Source of the DNA: Geminicoccaceae bacterium
GTDB taxonomy: Bacteria; Pseudomonadota; Alphaproteobacteria; Geminicoccales; Geminicoccaceae
DNA length: 64,000 bases
Reading direction: 5' to 3'
Assembly (NCBI GenBank): GCA_028285265.1
Contig: JANQPX010000053.1
Span: forward strand, 124,001 to 188,000
The position numbers and the translations under genes are program-made. The notes under the pieces were generated by a model. The model was not told where the DNA came from. It saw only the letters and a program-made list of their open reading frames with translations, and searched no databases. Positions 17,901-27,432 of this stretch are shown here, one piece after another (position 1 is the first letter of the stretch; every line of letters starts with the position of its first letter).

Positions 17901-18341
17901 TCAAATGGCACCGAGCTTGTCGACCCGGCGCTGGTGGCGCCCTCCGGCAAAGTCAGTTTCAAGAAAGGCATCGAGACAATCCAGGGCCACCTGCACACCG
18001 GTGACGCGCGCGCCAAGGCAAAGGACGTTGGCATCGTTGTGAGCGCGTGCCAGTCGGGCGGTGGTGACGTCATGGCAGGTCGCGGCTCTCACGCCTGGAT
18101 GCCGATTGGCTGCGATGCCGATGCCGATGCCGGTACCACAGATCAAGAGCCCACGTGGTGCCTTGCCGCTGATCAGCTCGTGGGCAAGTTTGTCGGCCAT
18201 GTCAGGATAGTCGACGGATTGATGATCATGGGTACCGAGGTCGATCGGTTCTAGCTTGCGTTCCTCAAGCGCATTGACCAATGCCGTCTTGAGATCGACA
18301 CCAGCATGATCGGATGCCAGGAGGATTGTTGATAGGGTCAT
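17901..18341 (-). CDS. rpiB: ribose 5-phosphate isomerase B
   Basis: This 146-residue enzyme interconverts ribose 5-phosphate and ribulose 5-phosphate. Motifs ASDHAGVDLK, DYPDMADKLA, LICGTGIGIGIAANR (anion hole and active-site Cys) and RAHNDANVLCLGAR are all present. The ATG at 18341 gives the canonical start MTLSTILLASDHAG. It supplies ribulose 5-phosphate, a riboflavin precursor, and heads the run of minus-strand genes leading into ribDEH. Confidence 0.93.
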   Translation of the reverse strand: MTLSTILLASDHAGVDLKTALVNALEERKLEPIDLGTHDHQSVDYPDMADKLAHELISGKAPRGLLICGTGIGIGIAANRHPGVRAATCHDVTTARLARAHNDANVLCLGARVTGVQVALDCLDAFLETDFAGGRHQRRVDKLGAI

Positions 18342-18467
18342 GTCCTGCGCCTCGTCGGTGACATGACGCTGTTTATAATACGGCTGGAGCTGACCGCAAC
18401 CGACCAACGGACGGAAGTTGAGAGATGGTGTGGTCCACGCCGGGGGGCGGCGGTTTGCCGATCGATG

Positions 18468-19481
18468 TCAGCCCTGGTCGTCGTCGTCGATATTGGCGAT
18501 GATCTGACGAGTTTCGACAACGGCGACAGTCGGGTCAACCGTCAAGAAGAGTTTGAGATGCTCTTGGCCTTCTTCTTCGGTGTCATCGATGACTGGAGCT
18601 TCGATTCGAGCTGTGCGTTCGCCAGGCTGAATCATGACGACGCCACGGTTAGGCTCATAGTCTTCACCGCGGATCGCGGTGCCGTCGATTGTCGCGTAAA
18701 TCAGGACGACCGGATCCTCTGACGGTTCTGAAAGCTCGATGTTGAAGGCCACAGGTGGACCATTCTCCTTCGAGTGTTCGACAACGACCTGGATGCTCAA
18801 ACTCGCCTTGGGCGTAGCTGCGGCATCAGGAAGCGCGGCGAGGTCATCTGGTTCGGCGACATTGTCCTCCGACGTCGTCGGTTGGACCTTCAAGGCCGCA
18901 ATCGCTTGGGGGCTTCCCCGTCCCGCATCGAGAGGTTCCGAAGCGAGGGCGAGCGCAGGGCTGAGCCGAACCTCGTCGTTCTCGCTGTCGGTTTCCGGCA
19001 CGATCAAGCGCCGAGCTATCGGTTGTTTATCTTGAGCAATTGCGGGCATGGCGCTGTAGATCTTGATCGCTGCCGACGGTGTTGCGATCTGATAGATGCC
19101 AGGTGTCCAGCCCACCAGCTCGCCGGCAATCCGATCGCCATTGACCGTTTCAAACGCGACACGCTCAACGGTCGAGCGCGGGACGGTTTGGGTGCGGCCG
19201 TCATTGACTTGAATGACAAGATCGCGCTGGTCCATGCGGATGATGTGTCCGTCGATTGAACGACCATCTTGGAACGTGATCTCGGGTCCCTTGGGCACGA
19301 CAAATTCCGTGACAGCACCCTTTGCGGAGAAAGGCATGCCAAAGAGGACCAAGATGAACAAGATGAACAAGAATGCCGAAATCCAGCCGCGAAAAGACGC
19401 AGCTTGAAAGCTCGGTCTGCCGTTGCAGAGCCAATTGGCAAGGTCTTGGGACGAGAACGGGGCGTCCGTTGTTTCGCGCAT
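18468..19481 (-). CDS. membrane-anchored Calx-beta domain protein
   Basis: From the ATG at 19481 this 337-residue protein has an N-terminal transmembrane helix at about residues 33-52, then small beta-barrel-like segments (FQDGRSIDGHIIRMDQRDL and NGDRIAGELVGW at 70-130) that resemble Sm-like folds, a low-complexity linker rich in Pro, Ala and Glu (about 160-225), and a C-terminal Calx-beta domain (227-335) with DGTAIRGEDYEP, VVMIQPGERTARI and the acidic NIDDDDQG end. Calx-beta domains bind Ca2+ in extracellular proteins. The protein is probably anchored and faces the periplasm. I know no characterised protein with this exact layout. Confidence 0.7.
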   Translation of the reverse strand: MRETTDAPFSSQDLANWLCNGRPSFQAASFRGWISAFLFILFILVLFGMPFSAKGAVTEFVVPKGPEITFQDGRSIDGHIIRMDQRDLVIQVNDGRTQTVPRSTVERVAFETVNGDRIAGELVGWTPGIYQIATPSAAIKIYSAMPAIAQDKQPIARRLIVPETDSENDEVRLSPALALASEPLDAGRGSPQAIAALKVQPTTSEDNVAEPDDLAALPDAAATPKASLSIQVVVEHSKENGPPVAFNIELSEPSEDPVVLIYATIDGTAIRGEDYEPNRGVVMIQPGERTARIEAPVIDDTEEEGQEHLKLFLTVDPTVAVVETRQIIANIDDDDQG

Positions 19482-19912
19482 CAGGGGCATCCTTTCGACA
19501 TACCGGCGGCCATCAACCAAAACATTAATTAGACTCCCCCATCAAATGGCTGAATGCCCATGGAAGGAGATCAAGTTAACTTCGACATATCAGTTGATTG
19601 TTTTGAAAATATCTAAAATTAAAGAAAAATTTTATGCCTTATCCATTAATTCGAGATTTATTATTATAAATTGCTGGAAGTCAATATCGAACACGTATAG
19701 AACCTCGGGTTGTAGTTGTCGCGTTGCTTCGTGAGAACAGGGCTGCCTTTCCATGCGGCCTTCCTTGCCTGGATGCCTGCAAGGAAGCCGTGCTCGCAGT
19801 CGTGTGAGAGGCGCGATAATCCGGCTGGTAGTGCCGGGTCTGCATTGAGGCTCAGCCGGTCGTCTACTCGACGCCGGCCACGCTGGCAAACAAACTCAGG
19901 AGGACTTCCTCG
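19482..19912. promoter_or_regulatory. 431-bp divergent gap, AT-rich core, hairpin
   Basis: The stretch 19560-19690 is strongly AT-rich against GC-rich surroundings and must carry promoters for the Calx-beta gene (minus) and the SH3b-BMP gene (plus). A hairpin with perfect 9-bp arms CTTCCTTGC / GCAAGGAAG and a 10-nt loop lies at 19760-19787. AGGAGG at 19900 precedes the BMP start by nine bases, and its GAGGA can pair with TCCTC immediately downstream. I see no gene in the gap. Confidence 0.5.
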
Positions 19913-21424
19913 ATGGCATTGGCTTGGTTCCCCAAACGCTCCAAAAGACGGGCTGAGGCCGTGCAACGCCCGCTTGTAACCGCGACTTCCGCATTTGCCC
20001 TAGGTGCAATGCTTGGCATGGTGATGACGGCGACGGCAGCCCACGGCCAATCCGGCGGTTACATCGCGTTCGATCAGGTTGATCCTGCTGCGCTCGATGA
20101 GACCGTCGTCGTGAACGTCAGGGCCCTGAACTTCCGGTCCTCACCCACGCTGGCCGAAGACCCTGTCTCGGTTGTGCAAGAGGGTGATTACCTCTTAAAG
20201 GATATCGAGACCTTCAATCAGGAAGAGGGGATCACCTGGCTCAAGGTGACCCGCGCCGACGGTTTGCAAGGTTGGGTATCATCGGCCTTTGTCGATAAGG
20301 TCGAGGACGCCGTCGATCGCGTCGAAGGTGCCGCTGCGTTTCTTGCAGGACTCGATCAGCCCGACGATCCGATCGTCGCCGCTGTCGATGAAATCAAGGC
20401 TGGCTTCGTCTATCCCGCACCGATTGGCGATGCGGGATGGGCCTACTCCCATGACAATGGCAGGCTTGCCCTCGAGACGCTGCCTTTTGTGACCGAAACG
20501 AACTACATCGAATCGGTACCCGAAGATCCTGAACTGGTTGTGGCGGCACTCGAAGATCTTGTCGCCGATGGCAATAATCTGATTTTCGGGACGAGCTATG
20601 GCTACATGGACTCCATGATAGAGGTCGCTAAACGGCATCCCGACGTCGTCTTTATGCACAGCTCAGGTTTTAAGACCGAGTCCAATGCCGGCACCTATTT
20701 TGGCCGCATTTATGAGGCGCGTTACCTCTCCGGCATTATCGCCGGCGCGATGACCGAATCAGACGTTGTCGGCTATGTCGCCGCTTTTCCTATTCCGCAA
20801 GTCATCCGCGGTATCAACGCCTTCACGCTTGGCGCCCAAAGCGTCAATCCCGAGATCCAGGTCAAGGTCGACTGGACCAACACCTGGTACGGGCCGGGTG
20901 TCGAGCGGGAGTCCGCTGAGCGCTTGATGGATGAAGGCGCTGACGTCATCACGATCCATCAGAATTCGCCGTCTGCCATGCAGGCGGCACAGCAGCGCGG
21001 AACCTATGCAATCGGTTATCACAGTGACATGGAGGCGTTTGCACCCGAAGCAGTTTTGACATCCGTCGTTTGGGATTGGGGCGGTTTGTACAAGCAGGTC
21101 GCATCGGATCTGGCCGATGGCGACTGGAGATCTGAGCAAATCTGGGCCGGGTTAGACGAGGGTGTTGTCGGTCTAACTCCCCTGTCGGAGCAAGTACCGG
21201 CTGATGTTCAGTTGCTGGTCGAACAGCGTCGCGACGGTCTGGTTAAGAAGTCGCTCAGGATCTTTGAGGGACCGATCCGCGATGCCAAAGGCGAGATCAG
21301 GGTCCCATCCGGTAAGGTCATGTCAGATGCTGATTTGCTGACAATGGACTTTTATGTCCTTGGTGTTGACGGTGGCGTTTCACCGACCCTGTCAACCGCA
21401 TCGGATGATGACGAGGCTAGCTAA
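19913..21424 (+). CDS. SH3b-BMP fusion: basic membrane protein-type substrate-binding protein
   Basis: This 503-residue exported protein has a signal peptide (about 1-45, cut near AAHGQ), an SH3b domain at about 63-130 (NVRALNFRSSPTLAEDPV, EGDYL, WLKVTRADGLQGWVSSAFV), and a BMP/Med-type periplasmic binding domain at about 160-480 (KAGFVYPAPIGDAGW, GTSYGYMD, ESNAGTYFGRIYEARYLSGIIAG, EGADVITIHQNSP). BMP proteins usually bind purine nucleosides for ABC importers. An SH3b module in front is unusual and could tether it to peptidoglycan. No ABC permease or ATPase gene adjoins. A terminator follows immediately, so it is probably a single-gene unit. Confidence 0.8.
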   Translation: MALAWFPKRSKRRAEAVQRPLVTATSAFALGAMLGMVMTATAAHGQSGGYIAFDQVDPAALDETVVVNVRALNFRSSPTLAEDPVSVVQEGDYLLKDIETFNQEEGITWLKVTRADGLQGWVSSAFVDKVEDAVDRVEGAAAFLAGLDQPDDPIVAAVDEIKAGFVYPAPIGDAGWAYSHDNGRLALETLPFVTETNYIESVPEDPELVVAALEDLVADGNNLIFGTSYGYMDSMIEVAKRHPDVVFMHSSGFKTESNAGTYFGRIYEARYLSGIIAGAMTESDVVGYVAAFPIPQVIRGINAFTLGAQSVNPEIQVKVDWTNTWYGPGVERESAERLMDEGADVITIHQNSPSAMQAAQQRGTYAIGYHSDMEAFAPEAVLTSVVWDWGGLYKQVASDLADGDWRSEQIWAGLDEGVVGLTPLSEQVPADVQLLVEQRRDGLVKKSLRIFEGPIRDAKGEIRVPSGKVMSDADLLTMDFYVLGVDGGVSPTLSTASDDDEAS

Positions 21425-21431
21425 GCCGTGA

Positions 21432-21487
21432 GGCGGGGCGGCTTCTGAAGTCTTGGACTTGAAGCAGCCCCGCCGTTTCTCTGTTTT
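21432..21487 (+). terminator. intrinsic terminator after the SH3b-BMP gene
   Basis: A 14-bp stem with one mismatch (GGCGGGGCGGCTTC at 21432-21445, GAAGCAGCCCCGCC at 21461-21474) is followed by GTTTCTCTGTTTT. It starts eight bases after the stop codon. Confidence 0.8.
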
Positions 21488-21530
21488 ACCCCCAGAAGCT
21501 GGCCTATCATGGCGAAAAGGGAGGTAAGAC

Positions 21531-22682
21531 ATGACAGAGACAGTCCGTGTTGCCACGTTTGACGGACCGGCCGCTGCGCCCGTGATTCGCACGGTACCGC
21601 GTCCAGCGGTGCCTTCGAAAGCCGCATTGATTCAAATCGGCGCTTGCGGTGTCTGTGGCACCGACTTGCATATTCTCAAGGGGCACTGGCCGAAGCCATT
21701 GCCTTGGCCCTTCACGCTTGGCCATGAGCTTGCGGGCGTCATCATCGAGATCGGTGATGAGCTCAACGAGGATTTCATGGGCTTGCCGCTTGAGGTTGGC
21801 TCCAAGGTCATGTTGCCGCCGCTGATGCCCTGTGGCAGCTGCTATTATTGTGTCCATTATCCGGAGACGGCCAACAAGTGCCTAACACCCGTCTACTATG
21901 GTCGCTATCTCGGCTTTGATAAGGCGCCACATCTTTGGGGAGGTTGGGCCGAGATGGTTTATGTCGATCTCGGCGAGCTACCGGGCACGAAGATCTACAA
22001 GCTGCCCGACGATATGAGCCTTCGCTTGGGTGCACTGTCGGAGCCTCTTACCTCATGTATACGCGCGTTCAACCGGGCTCGAAGTGCCGGTGGTTTCAAG
22101 GCCGGCTCGACTGTGGTCATTCAAGGTTCTGGTCCGATCGGCGTGCTCGCTATCGCTGCGGCCCAAGAAATGGGCGCGGGACGGGTCATCGCCGTAGGGG
22201 CGCCCGAGGAGCCTCGACTTGCCCTTTGTCGTCGATTCGGGGCGGAAGCAACGGTGAACCTGGACGAGTATCAAACGCCTGAGAAGAGGATTTCGGCGGT
22301 GCGCGATATCGTCGGCGGATTCGGGGCTGATCTGGTGATGGATTGTTCCGGCCATCCATCAGCAGGACCGGAAGGCATCGAAATGCTTCGGGACGGCGGT
22401 ACCTATGTCGAGATGGGCCAGTTCACTGACGCGGGGTCCATCGAAACGAGTTGGCACCGCATTTGTACCAAGGACATCAATTTGCTTGGTTCTTGGGCGT
22501 TTACTGCCAATGATATTGCAGAGGGCATCAAGATGCTCGATCGCGCCAGACACCGTTTTCCTTGGACTGAGATGCAGACACTTTTTCCCTTTAGTGAAGC
22601 TGGCATTAGCGATGCGATTGAAAGTGCGATGACGATGCAGAGCGTGAAGGCGACGATCGTTCCTTATCCAGACCTCGGCTGA
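21531..22682 (+). CDS. zinc-dependent medium-chain alcohol dehydrogenase
   Basis: This 383-residue MDR enzyme carries catalytic-zinc ligands Cys42 and His65 (CGVCGTDLH, LGHELAG), a structural-zinc loop with PCGSCYYCVHYPETANKC, and a Rossmann motif GSGPIGVLAIAAA. The fold resembles threonine/sorbitol dehydrogenases. The start has GGGAGG nearby. It is followed after 12 bases by an HD-domain gene in the same direction, forming a likely two-gene operon. The substrate is unknown. Confidence 0.85.
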   Translation: MTETVRVATFDGPAAAPVIRTVPRPAVPSKAALIQIGACGVCGTDLHILKGHWPKPLPWPFTLGHELAGVIIEIGDELNEDFMGLPLEVGSKVMLPPLMPCGSCYYCVHYPETANKCLTPVYYGRYLGFDKAPHLWGGWAEMVYVDLGELPGTKIYKLPDDMSLRLGALSEPLTSCIRAFNRARSAGGFKAGSTVVIQGSGPIGVLAIAAAQEMGAGRVIAVGAPEEPRLALCRRFGAEATVNLDEYQTPEKRISAVRDIVGGFGADLVMDCSGHPSAGPEGIEMLRDGGTYVEMGQFTDAGSIETSWHRICTKDINLLGSWAFTANDIAEGIKMLDRARHRFPWTEMQTLFPFSEAGISDAIESAMTMQSVKATIVPYPDLG

Positions 22683-22694
22683 CGGGAGAGAATC

Positions 22695-23318
22695 ATGAAA
22701 CAGCGTCGAGATGTGACCGACGAACTTCGCGCAACGGTGCGCAAAGAACTCCCTGAGGTGGAAGAGATCCAAGACGAGAGTCTTCGGGCCAAGGTGATCG
22801 AGGCCTGGGCCTTGAGCCTCGCACATAGCGGTTTCGACAGTATTGATGCGATCGAACCTGCTGCCAATCCTGGTGTCAATCGCCTGAAGAACGGTAAGCA
22901 AAGTGACCATATTCGCGGCGTGACCAAGATGGCCGTCGCCGTTGCGGAGCAAATGTGCGCACTGATGCCCAGTCTGAGCGTGGACAAGGACTGTCTTATT
23001 GCCGGCGCCCTTTGCCACGATGTTGGGAAGCCCTTTGAATTCGACCCCGAGAACCGGAAACGTTGGGAAGCTAATCCCTACGCTTCAGGCCTTCCTGCCA
23101 TCCGCCACCCAGCATTTGGCGTCTATATCTGCCTCACCGTTGGTCTACCCGAGGAAATCGCCCATTGTGCTGCCGCACATTCCGGTGAGGGTGAGCTGGT
23201 TGTGCGCTCGCTCGAAAATACGATCATCCATCATGTGGATTATGCATTTTGGAATGTCTGCAGAGCGGGTGATCTGCTTGTACCGGAGACCTTAGCCGCG
23301 CTCAAATCAGGTCGTTGA
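22695..23318 (+). CDS. HD-domain phosphohydrolase
   Basis: This 207-residue protein has the HD metal site: His in SDHIRG, His-Asp in ALCHDVGKP, His in CAAAHSGEG and Asp in HHVDYAFW. HD proteins hydrolyse nucleotides or phosphoesters. The family partner here is the adjacent dehydrogenase, 12 bases upstream, suggesting joint catabolic use, but no substrate is evident. The following 213 bases (23319-23531) hold no gene that I can support. Confidence 0.75.
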   Translation: MKQRRDVTDELRATVRKELPEVEEIQDESLRAKVIEAWALSLAHSGFDSIDAIEPAANPGVNRLKNGKQSDHIRGVTKMAVAVAEQMCALMPSLSVDKDCLIAGALCHDVGKPFEFDPENRKRWEANPYASGLPAIRHPAFGVYICLTVGLPEEIAHCAAAHSGEGELVVRSLENTIIHHVDYAFWNVCRAGDLLVPETLAALKSGR

Positions 23319-23531
23319 ACTCGCCTTTTGCAGGGAGCCACAGCAGCTCCTACGCTGATGGTATGCACTCGGGGAACTGCTTCTTCTCTTAGCCGTTCTG
23401 GCATGTGCCACCAATCATCGCCAGTGAACGGCTCGCCAAGCGGCAAGTCTCCCAGGAAGGTTTGAAGCGATGGGCGCGTGGATCAACGCCCTTCTACCGC
23501 CTTCTTTTAGCTCAGGTCGTTACGCTGGGAC

Positions 23532-24989
23532 TCAGCCCGCCAGCGCCTTGCGCAAGAGCTGGTTGACCATTTGGGGGTTGGCTTGACCCTTGGTCTTTTG
23601 CATGACCTGGCCGACAAACCAGCCGATGAGCTTCGGATTTTCCTTGGCCTTTTCGACCTGCGCTGGATTGGCCTCAATAATTTCGGCGATGATCTGTTCA
23701 ATCGCGCCTGTGTCGGAGATTTGTTTGAGGCCTTTTTTCTCGACAATGTCCGCGGGCGAATCGCCAGTTGCGACCATGTCTTGAAAAACCTGTTTCGCAA
23801 TTTTGCCAGAGATGGTGTTGTCTTTGATAAGATCGGTCAAAGCGCCCAGGTCGTTTGGGGCGATGGGTGATTGTTCGACATCGAGGCCCTCGCGGTTCAG
23901 ATGGCCAAAGAGGTCTGTCGCAATCCAGTTTGCGACAAGGGTCGCATCCCGTCCCTCGGCAGCCTTCTCGAAATAGTCGGCGGTGGCTCTTTCCGTCACC
24001 AAGACAGACGCCATATCCCGCGACAGGCCAAGGTCCTGCATAAATCGCGCACGCTTCGCGTCGGGGAGTTCAGGAAGCGCGGCTTTGATGTTTGCAATGA
24101 AGTCGTCTTGCAAGACGACGGGAAGGAGATCGGGGTCCGGGAAGTAGCGGTAGTCATGCGCTTCCTCTTTCGATCTCATGGAGCGGGTCTCGCCTCGATC
24201 GGCATCGTAAAGGCGTGTCTCCTGGATGACGGATTCGCCAGCCTCGATAAGCTCGATCTGACGTCGCGCCTCATAGTCGATCGCACGGCCGACAAATCTC
24301 ATGGAGTTAAGATTCTTGATCTCGGTCCGCGTCCCCAACGCGTCGCCGGGGCGGCGGACAGACACATTGGCATCACAGCGAAGCGACCCCTCTTCCATAT
24401 TTCCGTCACAAGTGCCGAGATAGCGGAGGATAGAGTGCAGCTTTCGCATATAGAGAACGGCTTCTTCCGACGATCGCATATCGGGTTCTGAGACAATCTC
24501 CATCAGGGCGACGCCAGAGCGGTTGAGATCGACCAGGGTCGCATCAGGCCGTCGGTCATGAACGCTTTTGCCGGCATCCATCTCGAGGTGGAGGCGTGTG
24601 ATACCAATGGGCTTCGAGCTGCCATCTTCGAAGTCGATGGTGAGCACGCCGTGCCCCACGATCGGCTCGGCATATTGAGAGATCTGATAGCCGTTGGGCA
24701 GATCGGGGTAGAAGTAGTTCTTGCGCTCAAAGACCGAATGTTTGTTGATTTGCGCGTCAAGTCCAAGGCCGGTTTTGACGGCTTGTTCCAGGCAGTAGCC
24801 GTTCACGGTTGGCAACATGCCGGGCATACCGGCGTCGATCAGTGAGACATGGCTGTTGGGGTCGCCCCCAAAGGCTGCTGAGGCACCGGAAAACAGCTTC
24901 GCCTTTGAGCTGACCTGCGCATGGACCTCACAACCGATGACGATCTCCCAAGGTCCGGTTGCTCCTTCAATAAGATTCCGATCGCTCAT
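23532..24989 (-). CDS. gatB: Asp-tRNA(Asn)/Glu-tRNA(Gln) amidotransferase subunit B
   Basis: This 485-residue subunit binds misacylated tRNA and activates its side-chain carboxylate with ATP. The N-terminal cradle has [28 protein letters not shown] and [24 protein letters not shown] and [12 protein letters not shown] are also typical. The C-terminal YqeY-like tail ends in [12 protein letters not shown]. It overlaps gatA by four bases. With gatA and gatC it makes a complete GatCAB. Confidence 0.96.
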   Translation of the reverse strand: MSDRNLIEGATGPWEIVIGCEVHAQVSSKAKLFSGASAAFGGDPNSHVSLIDAGMPGMLPTVNGYCLEQAVKTGLGLDAQINKHSVFERKNYFYPDLPNGYQISQYAEPIVGHGVLTIDFEDGSSKPIGITRLHLEMDAGKSVHDRRPDATLVDLNRSGVALMEIVSEPDMRSSEEAVLYMRKLHSILRYLGTCDGNMEEGSLRCDANVSVRRPGDALGTRTEIKNLNSMRFVGRAIDYEARRQIELIEAGESVIQETRLYDADRGETRSMRSKEEAHDYRYFPDPDLLPVVLQDDFIANIKAALPELPDAKRARFMQDLGLSRDMASVLVTERATADYFEKAAEGRDATLVANWIATDLFGHLNREGLDVEQSPIAPNDLGALTDLIKDNTISGKIAKQVFQDMVATGDSPADIVEKKGLKQISDTGAIEQIIAEIIEANPAQVEKAKENPKLIGWFVGQVMQKTKGQANPQMVNQLLRKALAG

Positions 24990-26470
24990 GCCTTGTCTCC
25001 CGCGGCGACATAAGGCGGTCGAGCATCAAATCCCGCCGCCTCTTCGAGGACGCCAGCAGCCCTGAGCACTGTCTCTTCATCAAAGGGCCGACCGATGAGT
25101 TGCAAACCAAGCGGCAAGCTGTCGCTATCAAGCCCGGCTGGCACGGAAATACCAGGAAGTCCCGCTAAGTTGGTCGGCACGGTGAAGACATCGTTAAGGT
25201 ACATCTTGATCGGATCATCGGCGCGTTCGCCGATAGCAAAGGGGGCGAAAGGCGTCGTTGGTGTCAGGATCAGGTCGACCGCCTCAAAGGCTTGGTCAAA
25301 GTCGCGTTTGATAAGGGTCCTGATTTTCTGTGCTTTGAGATAATAGGCATCATAATACCCGGCAGAAAGAACATAGGTCCCGATCAAAACCCGTCGCTTT
25401 ACCTCGTCACCAAATCCTTCGCTGCGTGTCTTTTCGTAGGTTTCGATGAGATCGTCACCGTCGACGCGAAGGCCATAGCGCATGCCGTCATAACGGGCGA
25501 GATTCGATGAGGCCTCGGCGGGCGCCACAATGTAGTAGGCTGGCAGCGCATATTTGGTGTGGGGCAGGCTGATTTCGCGGATTTCGGCACCGCCCGAACG
25601 CAGCCAATCAACGCCCTGTTGCCAGAGATCGATGATTTCTTTGGGCGTACCGTCCATCCGATATTCATTGGGGATGCCGACCTTGAGACCGCGAATGTCG
25701 CCGGTGAGCGCAGCTTCGAAGTCCGGCACATCCAATGGCGCTGATGTGCTGTCCTTCGGATCATGGCCAGCCATATGCTGCAACAAGACGGCCGCGTCCC
25801 GAACATTCCGCGCCATGGGGCCGGCCTGATCAAGAGAACTCGCAAAGGCTACGATGCCAAAACGCGAGCAGCGACCATAGGTGGGCTTCATGCCCACGCA
25901 GCCAACAAAGCTTGCGGGTTGGCGGATCGAGCCGCCGGTATCCGTGCCAGTGGCCCCTATGCACAACTTCGCGGCGACAGCGGCGGCTGAGCCGCCTGAA
26001 CTTCCGCCGGGGACTAAGGGGGCGCTCGATCCAACTTTTGTCCACGGGTTCTTGACGGGGCCGAAGTAACTCGTCGTATTCGATGAGCCCATGGCAAATT
26101 CGTCGAGGTTGGTTTTGCCCAACAAGACGGCGCCGGCGTCCCAGAGTTGGTGCGTCACCGACGACTCGTAGGGTGGCACAAAACCTTGCAGGATGTGGGA
26201 GCCGGCCGTGCTTTGCACGCCTTCGGTGCAAAACAGATCTTTGATTGCCAGCGGGATCCCTTCGAGTGGGCGCGCGTCGCCAGCATGAATTCGCCGATCG
26301 GAGTCCGCTGCCATGGCAAGTGCATGGTCTGGTGTTTCCAGAATGAACGCGTTCAAATCCCGTGATGATTCGATCGCTTCGACATAGGCCTTGGTCAACT
26401 CGACGGCGGAGAAATCCCGTTTCGCCAATCCTTCCCGTGCCTCTGCGAGATTAAGGTCTAAGAGTGTCAT
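24986..26470 (-). CDS. gatA: Asp-tRNA(Asn)/Glu-tRNA(Gln) amidotransferase subunit A
   Basis: This 494-residue amidase hydrolyses glutamine to provide ammonia for the transamidation of Glu-tRNA(Gln) or Asp-tRNA(Asn). The Ser-cis-Ser-Lys triad is visible: the Lys in [10 protein letters not shown], the cis-Ser in [14 protein letters not shown] and the nucleophile Ser in [13 protein letters not shown]. The start overlaps the gatC stop by four bases, and the end overlaps gatB by four. Confidence 0.96.
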   Translation of the reverse strand: MTLLDLNLAEAREGLAKRDFSAVELTKAYVEAIESSRDLNAFILETPDHALAMAADSDRRIHAGDARPLEGIPLAIKDLFCTEGVQSTAGSHILQGFVPPYESSVTHQLWDAGAVLLGKTNLDEFAMGSSNTTSYFGPVKNPWTKVGSSAPLVPGGSSGGSAAAVAAKLCIGATGTDTGGSIRQPASFVGCVGMKPTYGRCSRFGIVAFASSLDQAGPMARNVRDAAVLLQHMAGHDPKDSTSAPLDVPDFEAALTGDIRGLKVGIPNEYRMDGTPKEIIDLWQQGVDWLRSGGAEIREISLPHTKYALPAYYIVAPAEASSNLARYDGMRYGLRVDGDDLIETYEKTRSEGFGDEVKRRVLIGTYVLSAGYYDAYYLKAQKIRTLIKRDFDQAFEAVDLILTPTTPFAPFAIGERADDPIKMYLNDVFTVPTNLAGLPGISVPAGLDSDSLPLGLQLIGRPFDEETVLRAAGVLEEAAGFDARPPYVAAGDKA

Positions 26471-26754
26471 TCCACCACCTTCGGCACCACGAAGTGACCG
26501 TCCTGCTGCTCAGGGGCGTTCTTCAAGACCGTGTCGACCTTGCCGCCATCCGTGATTTCGTCGGTGCGAAGCGGGAGCTGCATGTCGCCGACCGACGTCA
26601 TCGGCGGCACGCCGTCCGTATCGACCTCGTTCAGCTGTTCAATCCAGCCGAGAATATTGGAGAGTTCGGATGCCAGGGCGGTACGCTTTTCCGGATCGAT
26701 CTCGATCCGTGCTAGCCTGGCAATTTTGGCCACAGTGGCCTCGTCGAGCGACAT
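26467..26754 (-). CDS. gatC: Asp-tRNA(Asn)/Glu-tRNA(Gln) amidotransferase subunit C
   Basis: This 95-residue small subunit starts [19 protein letters not shown], wraps around GatA, and ends with [16 protein letters not shown], the family's typical C-terminus. The ATG at 26754 gives the usual length; the longer in-frame reading into the ruvX promoter is unlikely. It is the first gene of gatCAB and is divergent from ruvX. Confidence 0.93.
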   Translation of the reverse strand: MSLDEATVAKIARLARIEIDPEKRTALASELSNILGWIEQLNEVDTDGVPPMTSVGDMQLPLRTDEITDGGKVDTVLKNAPEQQDGHFVVPKVVE

Positions 26755-26827
26755 CGCTCCTGGTCTCCTCGAAGCGCTTGGGGTAAGGGAGAGAACCTGT
26801 CGAAAATTGCCGCGAAAGCTACACCTC

Positions 26828-27301
26828 TTGCCGATCCTAAGCAACCTTCAGGACTTCTCGCATGCCGCGTGGACGGCATCCGGTCGGCGCCTAGGCTTGG
26901 TAGCGCTCGACGTTTCGAAAAGAGCGATCGGTGTTGCCGGTGCCGATCCCGAATGGCGACTCGCAACGCCACTTTCGACGATAAGGCGCGTTAAGCTCGC
27001 TAAGGACATTCACCGCCTGTTGGCAATATTTCAGGAACGGAATGCCGGTGCGCTCGTCGTCGGATTGCCGCTCAACATGGACGGCACTGAAGGTCCACGA
27101 TGTCAGGCTGTTCGCCAGTTCGCTCGGGATCTCGACCGAGAGGTCGCTTTCCCAATGATTCTCTGGGATGAGCGCCTGACAACTTTTGATGCCGAAGCAC
27201 GGGCAGATGAGCTGGGGCTCAAGGGACAAAAGCGAGCCGACATGATTGATGCTATTGCGGCTTCTGTAATTCTCGAAGAGGTACTCCTGGCTTGCCGATG
27301 A
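26828..27301 (+). CDS. ruvX: Holliday junction resolvase-like RuvX (YqgF)
   Basis: This protein of about 157 residues is an RNase H-like nuclease implicated in pre-16S rRNA 5'-end maturation. Motifs are LGLVALDVSKRAIGVAG, ALVVGLPLNMDGTEG, LWDERLTTFDA and the C-terminal DMIDAIAASVIL. No ATG is in frame before the first motif; the TTG at 26828 gives MPILSNLQDFSHAA, typical of the family, while a TTG at 26807 is an alternative. Its promoter must lie in the 70-odd bases shared with gatC. Confidence 0.87.
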   Translation: MPILSNLQDFSHAAWTASGRRLGLVALDVSKRAIGVAGADPEWRLATPLSTIRRVKLAKDIHRLLAIFQERNAGALVVGLPLNMDGTEGPRCQAVRQFARDLDREVAFPMILWDERLTTFDAEARADELGLKGQKRADMIDAIAASVILEEVLLACR

Positions 27302-27432
27302 GCCGATTTTGGCAAGGCAGCGTCGATCTCCGGGAGTGGGGGCTCAGTTCTGAAAAGCTGGCATAGTTAGCAATTCATTAAGAACTCTTGGGCATGATGA
27401 TCCGATGTAATCGGCTGCACGAGAGTTTCTTC

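Noticed and set aside
17463-18254. Plus-strand frame (263 codons) opposite rpiB and nrdR
   Set aside because: The minus-strand genes carry all catalytic and zinc motifs; the shadow has none.
16195-18341. FMN riboswitch before ribD
   Set aside because: The 5' regions lie inside coding sequence of nrdR or show no RFN-element conserved core; the genes appear to be read from the upstream rpiB promoter.
26531-26827. Longer ruvX reading that extends upstream through gatC
   Set aside because: This part is antisense to gatC, whose motifs are clear; family N-terminus begins near 26828.
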